Below, in pieces: positions 24,674 through 28,708 of a DNA stretch of 28,708 nt; positions within the stretch are counted from its first letter, which is position 1, and every line of letters starts with the position of its first letter. The DNA comes from CAG-791 sp963629395. Lineage in GTDB: Bacteria > Bacillota > Clostridia > Lachnospirales > Lachnospiraceae. The notes below the pieces were generated by a model. That model saw only the letters and a program-made list of their open reading frames with translations. It searched no databases and was not told where the DNA came from. The translations under genes were made by a program, and so were the position numbers. The DNA is taken from positions 1-28,708 of the forward strand of contig CAVGIV010000032.1 in NCBI GenBank assembly GCA_963629395.1, given 5' to 3'.

Positions 24674-25012
24674 ATGACACAGGAAGAAAAAAACGGAAGA
24701 TATCTCAAGGTGATTATGGCAGCCAGTGTGATATGTGCAGCTGTGCTGCTCGTGTCGTTTGTATTGATTGTTCCCGGTATGATGAAGACCATGGAGCAGG
24801 CACAGACGACGATGGAACAGGTGAACCAGATGGCGCAGCAGATGCAGCAGATTTATGACGGCGTCTCCTCCATCTCGGAGAGCGTGGAGGGCGTTGTGGC
24901 GGACGGAATTTCCGGAAGCTCGCTGGGCAGCCTTGACGTGGATTCCCTGAACCAGTCCATCCAGGATCTGCAGTCGATCCTGGAGCCTCTGGCCAAGCTG
25001 ATGGGCAAGTAA
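24674..25012 (+). CDS. Small single-pass membrane protein of unknown function
   Basis: The 112-residue protein has a short charged N-terminus, one membrane helix (about 12-34) and a Met/Gln-rich coiled-coil-like segment (MEQAQTTMEQVNQMAQQMQQI, residues 40-60, broken here by PGMMKT before it). A Ser/Gly linker and a second helix (SLNQSIQDLQSILEPLAKLM) follow. I do not recognise the family. I chose the ATG at 24674, seven bases after the tyrS stop and behind GAGGCG; the open frame upstream overlaps tyrS. It is likely translated with tyrS. Confidence 0.7.
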   Translation: MTQEEKNGRYLKVIMAASVICAAVLLVSFVLIVPGMMKTMEQAQTTMEQVNQMAQQMQQIYDGVSSISESVEGVVADGISGSSLGSLDVDSLNQSIQDLQSILEPLAKLMGK

Positions 25013-25034
25013 GCAGACCTATCGAGGATTCGCA

Positions 25035-25073
25035 AAAATGTGCTCGTTAATGTAAGTATTACTCGCGCATTTT
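25035..25073 (+). terminator. Probable terminator after the tyrS operon
   Basis: AAAATGTGC (25035-25043) pairs with GCGCATTTT (25065-25073) with one G-U pair; an inner TAAT/ATTA stem (25048-25051 with 25058-25061) closes a 6-base loop. The T run is part of the stem, so efficiency is uncertain. Confidence 0.5.
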
Positions 25074-25100
25074 ATGCAAATTTGCTTGGCTCTGAATAGT

Positions 25101-25141
25101 TATAATCCGGGTATCATGGAGTCAAAAGATTTTTTGACTCC
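25101..25141 (+). promoter_or_regulatory. Candidate -10 element and 5' hairpin of ilvB
   Basis: A consensus TATAAT (25101-25106) lies upstream of ilvB; TTGCTT (25082-25087) is only 13 bases away, so the -35 is unclear. A 10-bp perfect stem GGAGTCAAAA / TTTTGACTCC (25118-25127 with 25132-25141) begins about where the transcript should start. It could be an operator, a 5' stabilising hairpin or an attenuator; no leader peptide rich in Ile, Leu or Val and no T-box is seen. Confidence 0.45.
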
Positions 25142-25176
25142 AACATCATAGTAAAAGGGAAAAGGATAATGATAGC

Positions 25177-26871
25177 GTGAACGGTGCAGATGCAATCATC
25201 AAATGTCTGGAAAAGGAACAGGTAGAATACGTATTCGGGTATCCCGGTGTTGCGATTGTTCCCTTCTATGACAGCATATTGAAATCAGATATTCATACCA
25301 TTCTGGTCCGGCAGGAGCAGAGCGCGGCGCATGCAGCCAGCGGATACACCAGAATCACCGGGAAAACCGGTGTTGTAGCAGTGACGAGCGGCCCCGGTGC
25401 AGAGAATCTGATCACCGGTATTGCTACGGCCTTTGCCGACAGCATCCCCATGGTCTGCATCACCGGTCAGGTGAATTCAAACCAGGTAGGCGGAGATGTT
25501 TTCCAGGAGGCCGATATCTCCGGTGCCGTGGAGTCCTTCGTCAAATACAGCTATATTGTGCGAAATGCGCAGGAAATCCCCCGCATTCTTAAGGAGGCCT
25601 TTTACATTGCAGGAACAGGCCGGCCGGGACCGGTTCTGATTGATCTGCCCTTTGATGTGCAGCTGCAGAGCGTTCGGCGGTTCGACTATCCGGAGACGAT
25701 TTCCATGCGGACCTATAAGCCGACCGTAGAGGGACATGCTGTACAGATCAAAAAGGTTCTCCTGGAGCTTTCGCGGGCCAAGCGTCCGATCCTGTGCGTC
25801 GGCGGCGGCGTGCATCTCTCGCACGCGCAAGGGCAGGTGCAGGAGTTTGCCAGAATGTTCGGAATTCCTGCTGTCTGCACCATGATGGGACTCGGGGTAT
25901 TCCCGACCGAAGACCCGATGTTCTACGGAATGGTCGGCAACAACGGGCAAAAATACGGCAACCGCGCCATGAACGAGGCTGACATGATTCTGATGGTCGG
26001 CGCCCGGGTTGCGGATCGCTCCATTTCCCAGCCGGATCTGATTACGGAGAATAAGATTCTGGTGCACATTGACGTGGATCCGGCGGAGATCGGCAAGAAT
26101 GCCGGGGCATCGATCCCTCTGGTCGGCGACATTGCCCATATTTTTGATAAGTTTCTGGAGCTGGGGAGAGCGGCTGCCACGCAAGAGGAAGCCGGTCAGG
26201 CGGAACCTGCGCAGAAAAGCGAAGAGAGTCTGCGCCAAATGCCGGAGCGCTTTGCGGCCTGGCGAGGGCTTTTGGATGAAGAGCGCAGGGCAGCCCTCGA
26301 AGCCAGGGCAAAGGGTACCGCTGCTAAGGAGCTGATCGATCCTGCAGCCTTTTTGCGAGAGCTGTCGCTGCGTCTGGATCCCGATGCCGTGTATGTGGCG
26401 GATGTCGGACAGAATCAGCTTTGGAGCTGCGCCAATGTTGTCATTCGCGAGGGAAGGTTCCTTACCAGCGGCGGAATGGGTACGATGGGCTATGCCGTCC
26501 CGGCAGCCATGGGTGCAAAGCTTGCGGCGCCGGAGCGGCAGGTGATTGCCGTCTGCGGCGACGGCGGCTTCCAGATGACCATGATGGAGCTTGCGACCAT
26601 GCAGCAGTATAAGATTCCTGCCAAGATCATCGTGCTGAAAAACCGTTCGCTTGGTCTCGTACGTCAGTATCAGCATCTGAATCTCCAGGACCGGTTTTCG
26701 ATTGTGGATCTTGGAGAATATCCGCATCTGGATAAGCTGACGGAGAGCTACGATATGGACTTTATCCGTCTTGCGGATCCGGTCGATATGTCTGAAGCCA
26801 TTGACCGTTTCCTTACCGACAGCGCATCGGTCCTGATGGAGGTGGATGTGGCACCGGAGCAGCTGGCATAA
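25177..26871 (+). CDS. ilvB: Acetolactate synthase large (catalytic) subunit
   Basis: IlvB condenses pyruvate with pyruvate or 2-ketobutyrate, the first shared step of valine, leucine and isoleucine synthesis. It is a three-domain ThDP enzyme: Glu47 in VRQEQSAAHAASGY activates the cofactor, FAD/regulatory segments lie in the middle, and GDGGF (461-465) with LKN (487-489) forms the ThDP-Mg site (the usual NN reads KN). Length, 564 residues, is normal. The start is GTG at 25177 with AAGGA upstream. The small subunit gene lies 71 bases downstream. A catabolic AlsS is less likely because of ilvN. Confidence 0.94.
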   Translation: MNGADAIIKCLEKEQVEYVFGYPGVAIVPFYDSILKSDIHTILVRQEQSAAHAASGYTRITGKTGVVAVTSGPGAENLITGIATAFADSIPMVCITGQVNSNQVGGDVFQEADISGAVESFVKYSYIVRNAQEIPRILKEAFYIAGTGRPGPVLIDLPFDVQLQSVRRFDYPETISMRTYKPTVEGHAVQIKKVLLELSRAKRPILCVGGGVHLSHAQGQVQEFARMFGIPAVCTMMGLGVFPTEDPMFYGMVGNNGQKYGNRAMNEADMILMVGARVADRSISQPDLITENKILVHIDVDPAEIGKNAGASIPLVGDIAHIFDKFLELGRAAATQEEAGQAEPAQKSEESLRQMPERFAAWRGLLDEERRAALEARAKGTAAKELIDPAAFLRELSLRLDPDAVYVADVGQNQLWSCANVVIREGRFLTSGGMGTMGYAVPAAMGAKLAAPERQVIAVCGDGGFQMTMMELATMQQYKIPAKIIVLKNRSLGLVRQYQHLNLQDRFSIVDLGEYPHLDKLTESYDMDFIRLADPVDMSEAIDRFLTDSASVLMEVDVAPEQLA

Positions 26872-26942
26872 GGTATGCAAGAGGGAGAAAATCCGCCGGG
26901 GCGATGTACGCGGCAGATCGCAGCAGTAATAGGAAGGGACGA

Positions 26943-27428
26943 ATGAAACGTATTTATTCGGTATTGGTGGAGAACCGGGCAGGCGTTCTGTGCAAGGTGG
27001 CCGGCCTGTTCTGGAGAAGATGCTTTAATATTGATTCGCTGGCGGTTGGTGAGACGGATGATCCGTCGGTTTCACACATGATTATCGTCTCCAGCGGAGA
27101 AGAAAAGACGCTGGAGCAGGTGGAGAAGCAGCTGAACAAAAAGCTCGATGTCATAAAGGTGAATACCTTTGATGAGCATGAGGCGGTCAGCCGCGAGCTG
27201 ATGCTGCTGAAGGTTAAATACAACCGGGACAATCGCCGGGATATTATGGAAAACTGCTCCATCATGGGGGCACAGATCATCGACATGTCGAAGAATCTGA
27301 TGACCATTCAGATCTGTGATACACCGGAGAGGGTCCGGATGTTCCTGGAGACCTTCCGGTCCATCTCTATTGTGGAAGTTACAAGGACGGGAACACTGGC
27401 CGTGCCCAAGTGCAGTGAGGTGTCGTAG
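26943..27428 (+). CDS. ilvN: Acetolactate synthase small (regulatory) subunit
   Basis: The 161-residue subunit has an N-terminal ACT domain (KRIYSVLVENRAGVLCKVAGLFWRR, then FNIDSLAVGETDDPSVSHMII) and a C-terminal domain with ELMLLKVKYN and GTLAVPK. In the family it binds valine and raises activity of the large subunit. The ATG at 26943 has AGGAAGG before it; the frame stays open to 26904 without an RBS. Family members usually have Gly where this has Cys (RRCFNIDSL), a small deviation. Confidence 0.95.
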   Translation: MKRIYSVLVENRAGVLCKVAGLFWRRCFNIDSLAVGETDDPSVSHMIIVSSGEEKTLEQVEKQLNKKLDVIKVNTFDEHEAVSRELMLLKVKYNRDNRRDIMENCSIMGAQIIDMSKNLMTIQICDTPERVRMFLETFRSISIVEVTRTGTLAVPKCSEVS

Positions 27429-27430
27429 CG

Positions 27431-28504
27431 ATGGATATCGATCCGAAACTCGAGGACCTTCTCATCCGGTCAAAGGAGCTGGGGGCCTCTGACCTTCATC
27501 TGACGGTCGGATCGGTTCCGGCGGTGCGAGTGAATAATGAGCTGGTCCGAATGGAAGGGGAGACGGTGCTTTTGCCGGAGGATACGAGACGTCTTCTTGA
27601 GAGCATCATGGATGAGGAGCATGCGGCTGCCTTCCGAGAACTGGGAGAGGCGGACTTTGCTTTTGGCCTGGCGAGAATCGGACGCTTTCGCGTCAATGCC
27701 TACCGGCAGAGAGGATCGGTGGCGGTGGCCATCCGCATCATGAGCGGCAGCATTCCGAGGCCGGAGGAGCTGGGGGTTCCGGAATCAGTCATTGAGCTGA
27801 CCAGGAAGCAGGCAGGACTGGTTCTGGTAACGGGACCGACCGGAGCCGGAAAGTCCACTACGCTTGCATCACTCATCCAGCGCATCAATGAAACCCGGCA
27901 TTGTCATATCCTGACGCTGGAGGATCCGATTGAGTATCTCTACAGGCATGATCAGTCTTTGGTGGATCAACGGGAGATCGGTCTTGATTCGACGAGCTTT
28001 GCGGCGGGACTTCGTTCTGCCCTGCGTGAGGATCCGGATGTGATTCTGGTCGGAGAGATGCGCGACCTTGAGACCATCAGCACGGCACTTACCGCTGCGG
28101 AGACTGGGCATCTTGTTTTTTCGACACTCCATACACTGGGTGCAGCTTCCACGGTAAACCGCATTATCGATGTGTTTCCGGAGGCACAGAAGGAACAGAT
28201 CCGGACGCAGCTGTCCATGGTACTGGAATCGGTGGTATCGCAGCGGCTCCTGCCCAAAGAAGACGGAAGCGGGCGCTTTGCCTGTTTTGAGGTGATGCAC
28301 TGCACGTCGGCGATCCGGAATCTGATCCGGGACAATAAGACATTCCAGATCCCTGGAATTCTGCAGACCAGCCGCAGGATGGGAATGATGTCCATGGAGG
28401 ACTCGCTGGCGGAGGCCTTTCAGAGAGGACTGATCACGGAGCAGGTGGCGACGGAGTATGCGCAGGATGCCAATGCACTGCGCGTCCGCATCGGACGGAA
28501 GTAA
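27431..28504 (+). CDS. pilT: Type IV pilus retraction ATPase PilT
   Basis: PilT is a hexameric secretion-type ATPase that pulls type IV pili back, driving twitching or DNA uptake. The N-terminal PAS-like part reads SDLHLTVGSVPAVRVN; Walker A is GPTGAGKST from residue 135; the Asp box, Walker B VGEMRD (Glu209) and the His box HLVFSTLHT are present, followed by the PilT-type ending with GLI. The length of 357 residues is normal. It starts two bases after the ilvN stop, with GAGGTG as a weak RBS, so it is probably co-transcribed with ilvBN. Other pilus genes are not in the window. Confidence 0.93.
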   Translation: MDIDPKLEDLLIRSKELGASDLHLTVGSVPAVRVNNELVRMEGETVLLPEDTRRLLESIMDEEHAAAFRELGEADFAFGLARIGRFRVNAYRQRGSVAVAIRIMSGSIPRPEELGVPESVIELTRKQAGLVLVTGPTGAGKSTTLASLIQRINETRHCHILTLEDPIEYLYRHDQSLVDQREIGLDSTSFAAGLRSALREDPDVILVGEMRDLETISTALTAAETGHLVFSTLHTLGAASTVNRIIDVFPEAQKEQIRTQLSMVLESVVSQRLLPKEDGSGRFACFEVMHCTSAIRNLIRDNKTFQIPGILQTSRRMGMMSMEDSLAEAFQRGLITEQVATEYAQDANALRVRIGRK

Positions 28505-28559
28505 GAAGCATTCGAAAAAGATATGACTATACTTGTTTTGTTGTTGGCGACTTTCTGTG

Positions 28560-28588
28560 TTGCTTTTTAAGAATACGGAGACTATAAT
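28560..28588 (+). promoter_or_regulatory. Promoter reading out of the window
   Basis: TTGCTT (28560-28565) and a consensus TATAAT (28583-28588) are 17 bases apart. The -10 is flanked by a GAGAC/GTCTC inverted repeat (28578-28582 with 28591-28595) that could be an operator. No gene starts before base 28708, so its target lies beyond the window. Confidence 0.55.
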
Positions 28589-28708
28589 CGGTCTCAATTT
28601 CCAGAAGCGATAGGGAAATGATATAGAAGACATAATGTTTGCTGTATCATAACTAGTGCATCGTTTGCAAAATAACTGGCCTAATAACGCAGAACTTTTT
28701 TCTGAGGG

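Overview
The window looks like chromosomal DNA of an anaerobic Firmicute, most likely a Lachnospiraceae-type clostridium. This is inferred from strong GGAGG-type ribosome binding sites, a compact layout with almost all genes on the + strand, the der-plsY-gpsA gene order, a DUF2325 / DUF6110 / P1B ATPase iron cluster, and GCGAAGC-type intergenic hairpin repeats. I see no rRNA, tRNA, CRISPR array, phage or transposase gene. All gene functions are recognised by eye from protein motifs; no search was run.

Region 1 (1-8590) is arginine biosynthesis. argG on the minus strand diverges from a + strand cluster argC - GNAT acetyltransferase - argJ - argB - argD - solute-binding protein, closed by a clear intrinsic terminator at 8561-8588. 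The 380-base divergent control region carries repeated ATGCAT half-sites that resemble ArgR boxes, a good argG promoter, and a structured argC leader with a possible 8-codon leader peptide. Copies of a palindromic repeat lie at the window start (cut off) and after argC.

Region 2 (8592-15309) joins DNA uptake and cell-envelope signalling: comEA, an OmpR-type response regulator, a membrane histidine kinase, a GerMN-domain lipoprotein and comEC run in one direction with short gaps or overlaps. The kinase/regulator/GerMN-lipoprotein trio resembles the MtrA-MtrB-LpqB arrangement of actinobacteria.

Region 3 (15306-18459) is an iron-linked cluster. A DUF2325 protein sits behind a promoter with DtxR-like half-sites. 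After a terminator and a 255-base structured leader come a small glycine-zipper membrane protein (DUF6110 type) and a P1B-type ATPase that lacks both the CXXC and CPC copper motifs. This pair looks like the FezA/FezB pair that builds ferrosomes (iron storage organelles) and is the most interesting system in the window.

Region 4 (18501-25073) holds an unusual fusion of a sugar-transferase-like membrane/Rossmann region to a WecG/TagA glycosyltransferase, then der, plsY, gpsA, a repeat-bearing gap, tyrS and a small membrane protein. Region 5 (25100-28504) is ilvB-ilvN (acetolactate synthase) followed two bases later by pilT, the retraction ATPase of type IV pili, which fits with the ComEA/ComEC uptake genes. 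A promoter near 28560 reads out of the window.
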